Origin: Flavobacterium sp. HBTb2-11-1
Lineage (GTDB): Bacteria > Bacteroidota > Bacteroidia > Flavobacteriales > Flavobacteriaceae
DNA length: 64,000 bases
Assembly (NCBI RefSeq): GCF_009826975.1
Contig: NZ_WUMO01000001.1
Location: forward strand, 1,079,182-1,143,181
Direction: 5' to 3'
Shown here: in pieces, positions 1-10,494 of the stretch
How the letters are laid out: the number at the start of each line of letters is the position of its first letter
Numbering within the stretch: position 1 is the first letter of the stretch
Position numbers and translations under genes: made by a program
The notes under the pieces: generated by a model
The model's database searches: none
Seen by the model: the letters and a program-made list of their open reading frames with translations, nothing else
What the model was told of the DNA's origin: nothing

Positions 1-348
1 GAACAATTAGTTAACTTAACAGTTAAAGAAGTTAACGAATTAGCAACAATATTAAAAGATGAGTACGGAATCGAGCCTGCTGCTGCTGCTGTAGTAGTTG
101 CTGCTGGTGGAGGAGACGGTGCTGCTGAAGAAGCACAAACTGAATTTACAGTTGTATTGAAAGATGCAGGAGCTTCTAAATTAGCTGTTGTAAAATTAGT
201 TAAAGAATTAACTGGTTTAGGTCTTAAAGAAGCTAAAGATGTAGTAGACGGTGCACCAAGCAACGTTAAAGAAGGTGTTTCTAAAGAAGAGGCTGAAGGT
301 CTTAAAAAATCTTTAGAAGAGGCTGGAGCTACTGTTGAGCTTAAATAA
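1..348 (+). CDS. rplL: 50S ribosomal protein L7/L12, 3' part
   Basis: The window opens inside this gene in frame 1, so the start is missing. The visible 115 codons cover the end of the N-terminal dimerisation domain, the Ala/Gly-rich hinge (roughly codons 27-45) and the whole C-terminal domain with its conserved Lys-rich helix ([20 protein letters not shown]). L7/L12 forms the flexible stalk of the large ribosomal subunit that recruits and activates GTPase factors such as EF-Tu, EF-G and release factor 3. It lies directly upstream of rpoB, as in the common bacterial rplJ-rplL-rpoB-rpoC cluster, separated here by 268 bp with a strong hairpin. Identity is certain; only the 5' end is absent. Confidence 0.98.
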   Translation, partial: EQLVNLTVKEVNELATILKDEYGIEPAAAAVVVAAGGGDGAAEEAQTEFTVVLKDAGASKLAVVKLVKELTGLGLKEAKDVVDGAPSNVKEGVSKEEAEGLKKSLEEAGATVELK

Positions 349-369
349 TTAAACTCAGTTTAAGAACTA

Positions 370-412
370 GGTTTAGGTCTTGAGTTAACACTCAAAGGCC
401 TAAACCATTTTT
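370..412 (+). terminator. Hairpin between rplL and rpoB (terminator or attenuator)
   Basis: GGTTTAGG-TCTTGAGT pairs with ACTCAA-AGGCCTAAACC around a TAAC loop and is followed by ATTTTTC. The stem is long and the T tract short, so partial termination or attenuation, which would uncouple ribosomal-protein from polymerase expression, is more likely than a full stop. A role in RNA processing is equally possible. Confidence 0.6.
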
Positions 413-616
413 CGTATAATAAAATATTATCAAATTTTATTATCCCATAGTTTAAAATACGAAAAAGTTTTTGATCAATACGAAGAAAGAAAATTGAGCC
501 CATTTTTGCGGTCCTATTTTTAAAGATGTATTGATTATAATAAGAAAGTATAGATTAAACAATGTGTATTTACACAAAAATAAATTACTTTTTTTTAATC
601 AAAATTTTGTCCATTG

Positions 617-3600
617 ATGATAACAAATCAGACTGAAAGATTGAATTTTGCCTCTACAAAAAATATCCCTGACTATCCGGACTTCTTGGATGTTCAGGTT
701 AAATCTTTTAAAGATTTCTTTCAATTAGAAACGAAATCTGACGAAAGAGGCAACGAAGGGTTATACAATACCTTCATGGAAAACTTCCCAATTACAGATA
801 CAAGAAATAACTTTGTATTGGAATTCCTAGATTATTTTGTTGATCCGCCACGTTATACAATTCAAGAATGTATAGAGAGAGGTCTTACTTATAGTGTGCC
901 TTTGAAAGCTAGGTTAAAACTATATTGTACAGATCCAGAACACGAAGATTTTGAAACAATTGTACAAGACGTTTATCTTGGAACAATTCCTTACATGACT
1001 CCTAGTGGTACTTTTGTTATTAATGGTGCCGAGCGTGTTGTAGTATCTCAATTACACCGTTCTCCAGGGGTTTTCTTTGGACAGTCATTCCACGCAAATG
1101 GAACTAAACTTTATTCTGCGAGAGTAATTCCTTTTAAAGGATCTTGGATAGAATTCTCTACTGATATTAACAGCGTAATGTACGCGTATATCGATAGAAA
1201 GAAAAAATTACCTGTAACAACTTTATTCCGTGCTATCGGTTTCGAGAGAGATAAGGATATCTTAGAGATTTTCGACTTAGCAGAAGAAATTAAAGTTTCT
1301 AAAACAGGAATTAAGAAATATATTGGAAGAAGACTTGCTGCGCGTGTTTTGAACACATGGCACGAGGATTTCGTAGATGAGGATACTGGAGAGGTAGTTT
1401 CTATCGAGCGTAACGAAATCATCCTTGATCGTGATACTATTATCGACAAAGATAATGTTGAAGAGATCATCGATTCTAATGTAAAATCTATTTTGTTACA
1501 TAAAGAGGATAACAATCAAGCAGATTATGCTATTATCCACAACACGTTACAAAAAGATCCAACTAACTCTGAAAAAGAAGCTGTAGAGCACATCTACCGT
1601 CAGTTGCGTAACGCTGAACCGCCTGATGAAGAAACTGCTCGTGGTATTATAGATAAATTGTTCTTCTCTGACCAACGTTATAACTTAGGTGAAGTTGGTC
1701 GTTACAGAATGAACAAAAAATTAGATTTAGATATCCCTATGGATAAGCAAGTGCTTACTAAAGAGGATATCATTACAATCGTTAAATATTTGATCGAGTT
1801 GATCAACTCTAAAGCAGAGATTGATGATATTGATCACTTATCAAACCGTCGTGTTAGAACAGTTGGTGAACAATTGTCTCAACAATTCGGTGTTGGTTTA
1901 GCACGTATGGCTAGAACTATTCGTGAGAGAATGAACGTTAGAGATAACGAGGTGTTTACACCAATTGATTTGATTAATGCTAAAACATTATCATCAGTTA
2001 TCAACTCTTTCTTTGGTACTAACCAGTTATCTCAATTTATGGATCAAACCAATCCATTAGCTGAGATTACACACAAAAGAAGACTTTCTGCACTTGGGCC
2101 AGGTGGACTTTCGAGAGAAAGAGCTGGTTTCGAGGTTCGTGACGTTCACTATACTCACTATGGTCGTTTATGTCCGATTGAAACTCCTGAGGGGCCAAAC
2201 ATTGGTTTGATTTCATCTCTTGGTGTATATGCGAAAGTTAACGGAATGGGATTCATTGAAACTCCATACCGTAAAGTTACAGATGGTGTTGTTGATTTAG
2301 AAAGCGCACCTATCTATTTAAGTGCTGAAGAAGAAGAAGGAAAAATGATTGCTCAGGCAAACATTGAGATGGATGCTTCAGGTAAAATTACAGCTAGTAA
2401 TGTTATTGCTCGTGAAGAGGGTGACTTCCCGGTTGTTGAACCAAGTTCAGTACATTATACAGACGTTGCTCCTAACCAGATCGCTTCGATTTCTGCATCT
2501 TTGATTCCATTCTTGGAGCATGATGATGCGAACCGTGCGTTGATGGGATCAAACATGATGCGTCAGGCAGTTCCTTTGATCCGTCCTGAAGCACCGATTG
2601 TTGGTACAGGTTTAGAGCGTCAGGTAGCTTCGGATTCAAGAGTTTTGATCAATGCTGAAGGGCATGGTACTGTTGAATACGTAGATGCTAATATCATTAC
2701 TATTAAATACGATCGTACAGAAGACGAGAGAATGGTAAGTTTTGATGCTGATGAGAAAACGTACAACTTAATTAAATTTAGAAAAACCAATCAAGGTACA
2801 AGTATCAACTTGAAACCAATCGTAAGAAGAGGTGATAGAGTTGTTCCTGGTCAGGTATTGTCTGAAGGATATGCTACTCAAAATGGAGAATTAGCTTTAG
2901 GTAGAAACTTAAAAGTTGCGTTCATGCCATGGAAAGGGTACAACTTCGAGGATGCGATTGTAATTTCTGAAAAAGTAGTTCGTGATGATATTTTTACTTC
3001 TATCCACGTTGATGATTATTCATTAGAGGTTAGAGATACTAAGTTAGGAAATGAAGAGTTGACAAACGATATTCCTAACGTTTCTGAAGAAGCTACTAAA
3101 GATTTAGATGAAAACGGTATGATCAGAATTGGAGCAGAGGTTAAGCCTGGCGACATTTTGATCGGAAAAATTACACCAAAAGGAGAATCAGATCCAACTC
3201 CAGAGGAGAAATTGCTTCGTGCAATCTTCGGGGATAAAGCTGGTGATGTGAAAGATGCTTCATTAAAAGCTTCTCCATCTTTACATGGTGTAGTTCTTGA
3301 CAAAAAATTATTTGCAAGAGCCGTAAAAGATAAACGTAAACGTACTCAAGATAAAGATGCTTTAGGCGCTTTAGAAATGGAATTCGAAACTAAATTTGTT
3401 GAATTAAAAGACAGATTAGTAGAGAAATTATTCTTGATCGTTAACGGAAAAACATCTCAAGGTGTAATGAATGATTTGGGTGAAGAAGTTTTACCAAAAG
3501 GTAAAAAATATACTCAAAAAATGCTTTACGCAGTAGAGGATTTTGCTCACTTAAGCAAAGGTCAGTGGGTTGCTGATGACGCTACAAATAAAATGGTTAA

Positions 3601-4429
3601 TGATTTGATTCATAACTATAAAATTAAGCTGAACGACTTACAAGGAGCTTTAAGAAGAGAGAAATTCACTATTACAGTTGGAGATGAATTACCATCTGGA
3701 ATTTTGAAATTAGCTAAGATTTACATTGCTAAAAAACGTAAGTTAAAAGTGGGTGATAAAATGGCGGGTCGTCACGGTAACAAAGGTATTGTTGCTAGAA
3801 TCGTTCGTCATGAAGATATGCCTTTCTTAGAAGATGGAACACCAGTAGATATCGTATTGAATCCACTTGGGGTACCTTCACGTATGAACATTGGTCAAAT
3901 TTATGAAACAGTATTAGGATGGGCTGGTATGAACTTGGGTAGAAAATTTGCTACTCCAATCTTCGACGGAGCTTCTCTTGACGAAATCAATGCTTTGACT
4001 GATGAAGCTGGAGTACCGCGTTTCGGACATACTTACCTATATGATGGTGGTACTGGAGAGCGTTTTGCACAAAAAGCGACTGTGGGTGTAATTTACATGC
4101 TTAAATTAGGACACATGGTTGATGATAAGATGCACGCACGTTCTATTGGACCATACTCATTGATTACGCAACAGCCACTTGGAGGTAAAGCTCAATTTGG
4201 AGGTCAGCGTTTTGGAGAGATGGAGGTTTGGGCACTTGAGGCTTATGGAGCTTCTAGTACACTACGTGAGATCTTAACTGTTAAGTCTGATGACGTTATT
4301 GGTAGAGCTAAAACTTACGAGGCTATCGTTAAGGGTGAAACTATGCCAGAACCAGGTTTACCAGAATCATTCAATGTATTAATGCACGAATTGAAAGGTC
4401 TAGGATTAGATCTTCGTTTGGAAGAATAA
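617..4429 (+). CDS. rpoB: DNA-directed RNA polymerase subunit beta
   Basis: Beta subunit of RNA polymerase, which with beta' forms the catalytic core; 1270 residues. An in-frame TTG lies immediately before the ATG at 617. I chose the ATG because it gives the [11 protein letters not shown] start I recognise from flavobacterial RpoB. The rifampicin-binding cluster is intact and wild type: Gln473, Asp476, His486, Arg489 and Ser491 match E. coli Gln513, Asp516, His526, Arg529 and Ser531. The C-terminal part carries the [12 protein letters not shown] motif near the catalytic centre. It is followed after 287 bp by rpoC, so the two are probably cotranscribed despite the unusually long gap. Frameshifts or other damage are not seen. 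Confidence 0.98.
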   Translation: MITNQTERLNFASTKNIPDYPDFLDVQVKSFKDFFQLETKSDERGNEGLYNTFMENFPITDTRNNFVLEFLDYFVDPPRYTIQECIERGLTYSVPLKARLKLYCTDPEHEDFETIVQDVYLGTIPYMTPSGTFVINGAERVVVSQLHRSPGVFFGQSFHANGTKLYSARVIPFKGSWIEFSTDINSVMYAYIDRKKKLPVTTLFRAIGFERDKDILEIFDLAEEIKVSKTGIKKYIGRRLAARVLNTWHEDFVDEDTGEVVSIERNEIILDRDTIIDKDNVEEIIDSNVKSILLHKEDNNQADYAIIHNTLQKDPTNSEKEAVEHIYRQLRNAEPPDEETARGIIDKLFFSDQRYNLGEVGRYRMNKKLDLDIPMDKQVLTKEDIITIVKYLIELINSKAEIDDIDHLSNRRVRTVGEQLSQQFGVGLARMARTIRERMNVRDNEVFTPIDLINAKTLSSVINSFFGTNQLSQFMDQTNPLAEITHKRRLSALGPGGLSRERAGFEVRDVHYTHYGRLCPIETPEGPNIGLISSLGVYAKVNGMGFIETPYRKVTDGVVDLESAPIYLSAEEEEGKMIAQANIEMDASGKITASNVIAREEGDFPVVEPSSVHYTDVAPNQIASISASLIPFLEHDDANRALMGSNMMRQAVPLIRPEAPIVGTGLERQVASDSRVLINAEGHGTVEYVDANIITIKYDRTEDERMVSFDADEKTYNLIKFRKTNQGTSINLKPIVRRGDRVVPGQVLSEGYATQNGELALGRNLKVAFMPWKGYNFEDAIVISEKVVRDDIFTSIHVDDYSLEVRDTKLGNEELTNDIPNVSEEATKDLDENGMIRIGAEVKPGDILIGKITPKGESDPTPEEKLLRAIFGDKAGDVKDASLKASPSLHGVVLDKKLFARAVKDKRKRTQDKDALGALEMEFETKFVELKDRLVEKLFLIVNGKTSQGVMNDLGEEVLPKGKKYTQKMLYAVEDFAHLSKGQWVADDATNKMVNDLIHNYKIKLNDLQGALRREKFTITVGDELPSGILKLAKIYIAKKRKLKVGDKMAGRHGNKGIVARIVRHEDMPFLEDGTPVDIVLNPLGVPSRMNIGQIYETVLGWAGMNLGRKFATPIFDGASLDEINALTDEAGVPRFGHTYLYDGGTGERFAQKATVGVIYMLKLGHMVDDKMHARSIGPYSLITQQPLGGKAQFGGQRFGEMEVWALEAYGASSTLREILTVKSDDVIGRAKTYEAIVKGETMPEPGLPESFNVLMHELKGLGLDLRLEE

Positions 4430-4445
4430 TAAAAGTTTTGAGTCA

Positions 4446-4483
4446 CAGTTTCAGTATTCAGTTAACACTGAAAACTGAGACTG
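4446..4483 (+). other. Long hairpin in the rpoB-rpoC gap
   Basis: CAGTTTCAGTATTCAGT (4446-4462) pairs with ACTGAAAACTGAGACTG (4467-4483): a 17-bp stem with one mismatch and a TAAC loop. No T tract follows, so it is not a classical terminator. It could stabilise mRNA or be a processing site within the rpoBC transcript. Its TNAGT-TAAC-ACTNA tip closely resembles that of the hairpin upstream of rpoB. Confidence 0.55.
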
Positions 4484-4716
4484 CTGACTATTACTAATAA
4501 TATTAAAGTTTTTAAGATTTATACCCGTAACCCGTTCCGATTTTTTATAATAATGCAGGGCATTTTATAACTAGCACTTCAAATAAGAGTTTGAGGTTTA
4601 GAGAAGTAAACCGAGGTAAGCGCGATGATTTAACTCTTTTGAAAGCAATTTTTGAAAGATGGAGATTATGAAATCTAAAATCAATTTTTAACAGCAGTAA
4701 ATCAATAGTAAAAACT

Positions 4717-7700
4717 ATGATGAATAATAGAAACAATAAAGATAAGAATCCAGTAAAAAGATTTAACAAAATCTCTATTGGATTGGCTTCACCAGAATCT
4801 ATCTTGAAAGAATCAAGAGGAGAGGTTTTAAAGCCAGAAACAATCAACTATAGAACTCACAAACCAGAGCGTGACGGACTTTTCTGCGAAAGAATCTTCG
4901 GACCAGTAAAAGATTTTGAATGTGCTTGTGGTAAGTATAAAAGAATTCGTTACAAAGGTATCATCTGTGACCGTTGTGGTGTTGAAGTTACTGAGAAAAA
5001 AGTACGTCGTGATAGAGTAGGACACATCAACCTTGTTGTGCCAATTGCTCACATCTGGTACTTCAGATCTCTTCCAAACAAAATTGGTTATATCCTTGGT
5101 CTTCCATCTAAGAAATTAGATATGATCATTTACTACGAAAGATACGTAGTAATTCAGCCAGGTATTGCTAAAAATGCAGATGGAGAATCATTACAAAGAT
5201 TAGATTTCTTAACTGAAGAAGAATACTTAAATATTTTAGATACTCTTCCGCAAGAAAACCAATATTTAGACGATTTAGATCCTAATAAATTTGTTGCCAA
5301 AATGGGAGCAGAGTGTATTATGGATTTATTAGCTCGTATTGACCTAGATGCTTTATCTTATGAATTAAGACACAGTGCTAACAACGAGACTTCTAAACAA
5401 AGAAAAACTGAAGCTTTAAAAAGATTGCAAGTTGTTGAGTCTTTCCGTGAGTCTAACGAAAACCGCGAAAACCGTCCAGAATGGATGATCATGAAAGTGG
5501 TTCCAGTTATCCCACCAGAATTACGTCCGCTTGTTCCACTTGATGGAGGTCGTTTTGCAACTTCAGATTTGAACGATTTATATCGTCGTGTAATCATCCG
5601 TAACAACCGTTTGAAAAGATTAATGGAGATTAAAGCTCCAGAAGTGATCTTAAGAAACGAGAAGCGTATGTTGCAAGAATCTGTAGATTCATTATTCGAT
5701 AACACACGTAAAGCTTCTGCTGTTAAAACAGAATCAAACAGACCATTAAAATCATTATCTGACTCTTTAAAAGGTAAACAAGGACGTTTCCGTCAAAACC
5801 TTTTAGGAAAACGTGTGGATTATTCTGCTCGTTCGGTAATCGTCGTTGGTCCAGAGTTAAAATTATATGAGTGCGGATTGCCAAAAGATATGGCTTCTGA
5901 GTTGTACAAACCATTCGTTATCCGTAAATTGATCGAAAGAGGTATTGTAAAAACAGTAAAATCTGCTAAGAAAATCATTGATAAGAAAGAGCCTGTAGTT
6001 TGGGATATCCTTGAAAACGTAATTAAAGGACACCCAGTATTACTGAACCGTGCTCCTACTTTGCACAGACTTGGTATTCAGGCTTTCCAGCCAAAATTAA
6101 TTGAAGGAAAAGCAATCCAGTTACACCCATTAGTATGTACGGCATTCAACGCCGATTTCGATGGTGACCAGATGGCGGTACACTTACCATTAGGGCCAGA
6201 GGCTATTTTAGAGGCACAATTATTAATGTTGGCTTCTCACAATATCTTGAACCCTGCAAATGGTGCTCCAATTACTGTACCTTCTCAGGACATGGTCTTG
6301 GGTCTATACTATATGACCAAAGAACGTATTTCTACAGAAGATCACAAAATTATCGGACAAGATTTAACTTTCTATTCTGCTGAAGAAGTAAACATTGCAT
6401 TAAACGAAGGAAGATTAGAATTGAATGCTCGTGTGAAAATTAGAGCAAAAGATTTTAATGAGAACGGAGAGTTAGTGTACAAAATCATCCAGACAACTGC
6501 AGGACGTGTATTATTTAACGAAGTAGTACCAGAAGCAGCTGGATATATCAATGACGTATTGACTAAGAAAAACCTTAGAGATATTATCGGACACATTTTA
6601 AGTGTGACTGATGTACCTACAACGGCAGCTTTCTTGGATAATATGAAAGATATGGGGTATAAATTCGCATTTAGAGGAGGTTTATCATTCTCTTTAGGTG
6701 ATATTAGAATTCCAGAACAAAAAACAAAGTTAATTGCAGATGCCAGAGAGCAAGTTGAAGGTATCTCAACTAACTATAACATGGGTCTTATCACAAATAA
6801 CGAGCGTTACAACCAAGTTATTGACGTATGGACTTCAGCAAATGCTCAGTTGACAGAGTTAGCAATGAAAAATATTAGAGAAGACCAACAAGGTTTCAAC
6901 TCTGTATATATGATGCTTGACTCTGGGGCGAGGGGGTCTAAGGAGCAGATTCGTCAGTTAACTGGTATGCGTGGTTTGATGGCTAAGCCTAAAAAATCTA
7001 CTGCTGGTGGTGGTGAGATTATTGAAAACCCGATTCTTTCTAACTTTAAGGAAGGTCTTTCGATCCTTGAATACTTCATTTCTACTCACGGTGCTCGTAA
7101 AGGTCTTGCGGATACGGCTCTTAAAACAGCCGATGCTGGTTACTTAACAAGAAGGCTTCATGACGTTTCTCAAGATGTTATTGTTAACATCGAGGATTGT
7201 GGAACTTTAAGAGGTGTTGAAGTTGCTGCCTTGAAGAAAAATGAGGAAATCGTTGAATCTTTAGGTGAGAGAATTTTAGGACGTGTTGCTTTACAAGACG
7301 TTATCAATCCTCTTACTAACGAGATTATGGTTAGATCTGGAGAACAAATTACAGAATCAATTGTTAAGACTATCGAAGCGTCTCCAATTGAGAAAGTTGA
7401 AGTTAGATCTCCATTAACTTGTGAAGCTTTAAAAGGTATTTGTGCTAAATGTTACGGTAGAAACTTAGCTACTGGTAAGATGACACAAAGAGGTGAAGCT
7501 GTCGGAGTTATTGCAGCTCAGTCTATTGGAGAGCCAGGTACACAGTTGACACTTCGTACGTTCCACGTTGGAGGGGTTGCTGGAGGTATCTCTGAAGAGT
7601 CTAGTATTGTTACAAGATTCAACGGTAGACTTGAAATCGAAGATTTAAAAACAGTTAAAGGTGAAGATAGTGAAGGTAACGAAGTTGATATCGTTGTATC

Positions 7701-9024
7701 ACGTTCTACAGAGTTGAAATTAATTGACGAAGGAACCGGAATTGTTTTAAATACACATAACATTCCTTACGGATCTAGTATTTTTGTAAATGATGGAGAT
7801 GTAGTTACTAAAGGAACTGTAATCTGTAAGTGGGATCCATATAATGGTGTAATTGTTTCTGAGTTTACAGGTAAGATTGCTTACGAAGACTTAGAACAAG
7901 GACAATCATACATGGTTGAAATCGATGAGCAGACTGGTTTCCAAGAAAAAGTAATTTCTGAGGCTAGAAACAAAAAATTAATCCCAACTTTATTAGTTTA
8001 TGGTAAAGAAGGTGAATTGATACGTTCATACAACTTACCAGTAGGTGCACACTTAATGGTTGAGAATGGTGAGAAAATTAAAGCAGGTAAAGTATTAGTA
8101 AAAATCCCACGTCGTTCTTCTAAAGCGGGCGATATTACGGGAGGTTTACCAAGAATTACTGAGCTTCTTGAGGCTCGTAACCCTTCAAACCCAGCAGTTG
8201 TATCTGAAATTGACGGTGTTGTATCATTCGGTAAAATTAAGAGAGGTAACCGTGAGATCGTTATCGAGTCTAAATTCGGTGAGGTTAAAAAGTATCTAGT
8301 GAAACTTTCAAGCCAAATCTTAGTACAAGAAAATGACTTCGTAAGAGCGGGAGTTCCATTGTCTGATGGTGCAATTACGCCAGATGATATCTTAAGAATT
8401 CAAGGTCCGGCTGCTGTTCAACAGTACTTGGTAAATGAAATTCAAGAGGTTTACCGTTTACAAGGGGTAAAAATCAATGACAAACACTTCGAGGTTGTAA
8501 TTCGTCAAATGATGCGTAAAGTTAAAGTTGAAGATCCAGGAGATACTCTATTCTTAGAAGATCAATTGATCCACACTAAAGACTTTATCCTTCAAAATGA
8601 TAAATTATATGGTATGAAAGTGGTTGAAGATGCTGGAGATTCTTCAGTATTAAAACCAGGTCAGATCATTACGCCTCGTGAGTTACGTGATGAAAATTCA
8701 TTATTGAAACGTACAGATAAAAATCTTGTTGTAGCAAGAGATGTAATTACTGCAACTGCAACGCCAGTTCTACAAGGTATTACAAGAGCTTCGTTACAAA
8801 CTAAATCATTCATTTCTGCGGCTTCATTCCAGGAGACAACGAAAGTACTTAACGAAGCTGCAGTAGCTGGTAAAGTAGATGATCTAGAAGGATTAAAAGA
8901 AAACGTAATTGTTGGACACAGAATCCCTGCCGGAACTGGTATGAGAGAATACGATAACACAATCGTAGGATCTAAAGATGATTACAATGAAATGATGGCT
9001 AATAAAGAAGAATACATTTATTAA
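4717..9024 (+). CDS. rpoC: DNA-directed RNA polymerase subunit beta'
   Basis: Beta' subunit of RNA polymerase, 1435 residues. The N-terminal zinc-binding cysteines are present (Cys69, Cys71, Cys84, Cys87). The absolutely conserved NADFDGDQ motif lies at residues 478-485, with the Mg-binding Asp480, Asp482 and Asp484. The second zinc site appears in the segment [12 protein letters not shown] to CAKCYGRN. The start is a double ATG (4717 and 4720); either could be used and the first is taken. The gene is complete and lies between rpoB and the DUF3467 gene, which follows 10 bp after the stop codon and is probably on the same transcript. Confidence 0.98.
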   Translation: MMNNRNNKDKNPVKRFNKISIGLASPESILKESRGEVLKPETINYRTHKPERDGLFCERIFGPVKDFECACGKYKRIRYKGIICDRCGVEVTEKKVRRDRVGHINLVVPIAHIWYFRSLPNKIGYILGLPSKKLDMIIYYERYVVIQPGIAKNADGESLQRLDFLTEEEYLNILDTLPQENQYLDDLDPNKFVAKMGAECIMDLLARIDLDALSYELRHSANNETSKQRKTEALKRLQVVESFRESNENRENRPEWMIMKVVPVIPPELRPLVPLDGGRFATSDLNDLYRRVIIRNNRLKRLMEIKAPEVILRNEKRMLQESVDSLFDNTRKASAVKTESNRPLKSLSDSLKGKQGRFRQNLLGKRVDYSARSVIVVGPELKLYECGLPKDMASELYKPFVIRKLIERGIVKTVKSAKKIIDKKEPVVWDILENVIKGHPVLLNRAPTLHRLGIQAFQPKLIEGKAIQLHPLVCTAFNADFDGDQMAVHLPLGPEAILEAQLLMLASHNILNPANGAPITVPSQDMVLGLYYMTKERISTEDHKIIGQDLTFYSAEEVNIALNEGRLELNARVKIRAKDFNENGELVYKIIQTTAGRVLFNEVVPEAAGYINDVLTKKNLRDIIGHILSVTDVPTTAAFLDNMKDMGYKFAFRGGLSFSLGDIRIPEQKTKLIADAREQVEGISTNYNMGLITNNERYNQVIDVWTSANAQLTELAMKNIREDQQGFNSVYMMLDSGARGSKEQIRQLTGMRGLMAKPKKSTAGGGEIIENPILSNFKEGLSILEYFISTHGARKGLADTALKTADAGYLTRRLHDVSQDVIVNIEDCGTLRGVEVAALKKNEEIVESLGERILGRVALQDVINPLTNEIMVRSGEQITESIVKTIEASPIEKVEVRSPLTCEALKGICAKCYGRNLATGKMTQRGEAVGVIAAQSIGEPGTQLTLRTFHVGGVAGGISEESSIVTRFNGRLEIEDLKTVKGEDSEGNEVDIVVSRSTELKLIDEGTGIVLNTHNIPYGSSIFVNDGDVVTKGTVICKWDPYNGVIVSEFTGKIAYEDLEQGQSYMVEIDEQTGFQEKVISEARNKKLIPTLLVYGKEGELIRSYNLPVGAHLMVENGEKIKAGKVLVKIPRRSSKAGDITGGLPRITELLEARNPSNPAVVSEIDGVVSFGKIKRGNREIVIESKFGEVKKYLVKLSSQILVQENDFVRAGVPLSDGAITPDDILRIQGPAAVQQYLVNEIQEVYRLQGVKINDKHFEVVIRQMMRKVKVEDPGDTLFLEDQLIHTKDFILQNDKLYGMKVVEDAGDSSVLKPGQIITPRELRDENSLLKRTDKNLVVARDVITATATPVLQGITRASLQTKSFISAASFQETTKVLNEAAVAGKVDDLEGLKENVIVGHRIPAGTGMREYDNTIVGSKDDYNEMMANKEEYIY

Positions 9025-9034
9025 TTAGGAAACT

Positions 9035-9346
9035 ATGAGTAATCCGAAACAACAACAAGAGCAAATTAATATTGAGCTAGACGAAACTGTCGCAGAAGGA
9101 ATTTATTCTAATCTTGCGATTATTAATCACTCATCATCTGAGTTTGTTTTAGATTTTGTGAGCATTATGCCAGGTATTCCTAAGGCCAAGGTAAAGTCAA
9201 GAATTGTCTTGACACCACAACATGCTAAAAGATTATTGAGAGCTATAGGTGAAAACATCCACAGATTTGAGGCCGCTCATGGCGAAATCAAAGAAACGGA
9301 ACAAGCACCAATTCCGCTTAATTTTGGTCCAGCTGGACAAGCATAA
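9035..9346 (+). CDS. DUF3467 family protein
   Basis: A 103-residue soluble protein with no signal peptide or membrane segment. It resembles the DUF3467 family, with the segments GIYSNLAIINHSSSEFVLDFVS and a C-terminal helix after LTPQHAKRLLRAI. The molecular function is unknown. It starts 10 bp after rpoC and is followed by a strong terminator, so it is the last gene of the rpoBC operon. The co-location suggests a role linked to transcription or constitutive expression, but nothing in the sequence shows what it does. Confidence 0.85.
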   Translation: MSNPKQQQEQINIELDETVAEGIYSNLAIINHSSSEFVLDFVSIMPGIPKAKVKSRIVLTPQHAKRLLRAIGENIHRFEAAHGEIKETEQAPIPLNFGPAGQA

Positions 9347-9351
9347 ATTTT

Positions 9352-9380
9352 AAAAGCCCCTTTTTTAAGGGGCTTTTTTT
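9352..9380 (+). terminator. Terminator of the rpoBC operon
   Basis: AAAAGCCCC-TTTTTTAA-GGGGCTTTTTTT: a GC-rich stem and T7 tract directly after the DUF3467 stop codon. Confidence 0.9.
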
Positions 9381-9535
9381 ATGGTTAATGGATAAAAAGT
9401 GCAGTTCATCGGATTTAATTTATTTTAGTCGACTAAGTTTCATCTCTAATGAATATTGTTTTAACTTTCTATAACCTAAAAAGATTGAATTTTGAAATAT
9501 AATGACTTAGTAAAGGTTAGTTTAATTCAAATTAT

Positions 9536-9569
9536 AAAAAAGCGCTAATTTAATATTAGCGCTTTTTTT
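9536..9569. terminator. Second, orphan bidirectional terminator
   Basis: AAAAAGCGCTAAT and ATTAGCGCTTTTT form a perfect stem with a T7 tract on the plus strand and a matching A tract that serves the minus strand. It lies 156 bp past the first terminator with no open frame between them. It either backs up the rpoBC terminator or ends an unannotated short RNA. Confidence 0.7.
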
Positions 9570-9665
9570 ATTCTGATTTTTTTTTCTATTCTTCCCAACC
9601 TTTCGATGCAAAATGTACTCTATATAAGTAAATAGTCTGTGAAAGATTTTAACTTAAAAAGAGAC

Positions 9666-10406
9666 ATGATGAAAAAGAAATTCACCTTAGAAATAGCAAA
9701 TCCTTGTTCTGAAAATTTTGATAAAATGATTCCAAATTCAGAGGGCTCATTTTGTAATTCATGTATGAAGAATGTAATTGATTTGAGCAAGAAAACGAAT
9801 TCAGAAGTTGCTAAATTCATTACTGAAAATAAAGATAAATCTATTTGTGCAAGGCTGAAAACAACACAGTTGGAAGAACAGTTTGAATACAATGAAACTT
9901 CTAAAATCAATACTTTGAAATATGCTGCAGTTGCTGCATCTGTATTATTGGCATCAAATGTTTCAGCGCAAGAAAAAGAAACTGTTAAAACAGAAATAAA
10001 CTGTCTGAAGCCCAACAATACTTATAAAGTAGGCAAAGTAGATTATAATCACGCTTCAAATGCTGAAATTTCTATAATTATAAAAGGAAAATTGTTGGAA
10101 TCAAAAACAAACAAACCTTTTAATAGAGAAATCTATCCTAATTTGATGCTTGCGGTTGACGGTGCACAAAATCCGGTGAAAGTAAATCCTAAAACAGGTG
10201 AATTTTCTATAACGGCCAAGGTTTTGAAGAATAGTAAAACACTAATGGTAACAATTACAGCAAATGATTATTATTTGTCAAAAGAAATAGCCTTTGATGT
10301 ACAGTCTGCTAAAAATAACGTTTTGATAAAAAATATAATTATTGCTTCTAATGAGCTTAACAAAATTTATATCGCGGGCGGATTAGGAATTAACTACACA
10401 AAATAA
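9666..10406 (+). CDS. Membrane-anchored protein with N-terminal Cys motif, function unknown
   Basis: 246 residues from the ATG at 9666 (a second ATG follows at 9669; a GTG at 9639 is also in frame but less likely). The N-terminus has a pattern seen in many Bacteroidetes hypothetical proteins: NPC-x3-F-x2-M followed by SFCNSCMKNVIDLS, giving Cys14, Cys30, Cys33 and Cys61, plausibly a metal-binding or redox module. One hydrophobic segment (about 85-101) follows, ending in AQ like a signal-peptidase site. The remaining ~140 residues look like a beta-rich extracellular domain, perhaps related to carboxypeptidase-regulatory-like folds. It is a single gene between terminators. I cannot assign a function; the topology is inferred. 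Confidence 0.7.
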   Translation: MMKKKFTLEIANPCSENFDKMIPNSEGSFCNSCMKNVIDLSKKTNSEVAKFITENKDKSICARLKTTQLEEQFEYNETSKINTLKYAAVAASVLLASNVSAQEKETVKTEINCLKPNNTYKVGKVDYNHASNAEISIIIKGKLLESKTNKPFNREIYPNLMLAVDGAQNPVKVNPKTGEFSITAKVLKNSKTLMVTITANDYYLSKEIAFDVQSAKNNVLIKNIIIASNELNKIYIAGGLGINYTK

Positions 10407-10438
10407 TCATCAAAATTACATATTGGGGAATGTAAATG

Positions 10439-10470
10439 AAAAGGGCTGTCTAAATAAATTGACAGCCTTT
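10439..10470. terminator. Bidirectional terminator between convergent genes
   Basis: AAAGGGCTGTC and GACAGCCTTT pair around a 10-nt loop. It lies between the Cys-motif protein gene and the 3' end of prfC and can serve both. Confidence 0.8.
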
Positions 10471-10494
10471 CTTATATTTTTAATCTAAAGTAAA

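Noticed and set aside
614..616. TTG codon directly before the rpoB ATG as a start
   Set aside because: The ATG at 617 gives the expected flavobacterial N-terminus and TTG starts are rare; nothing supports the extra residue.
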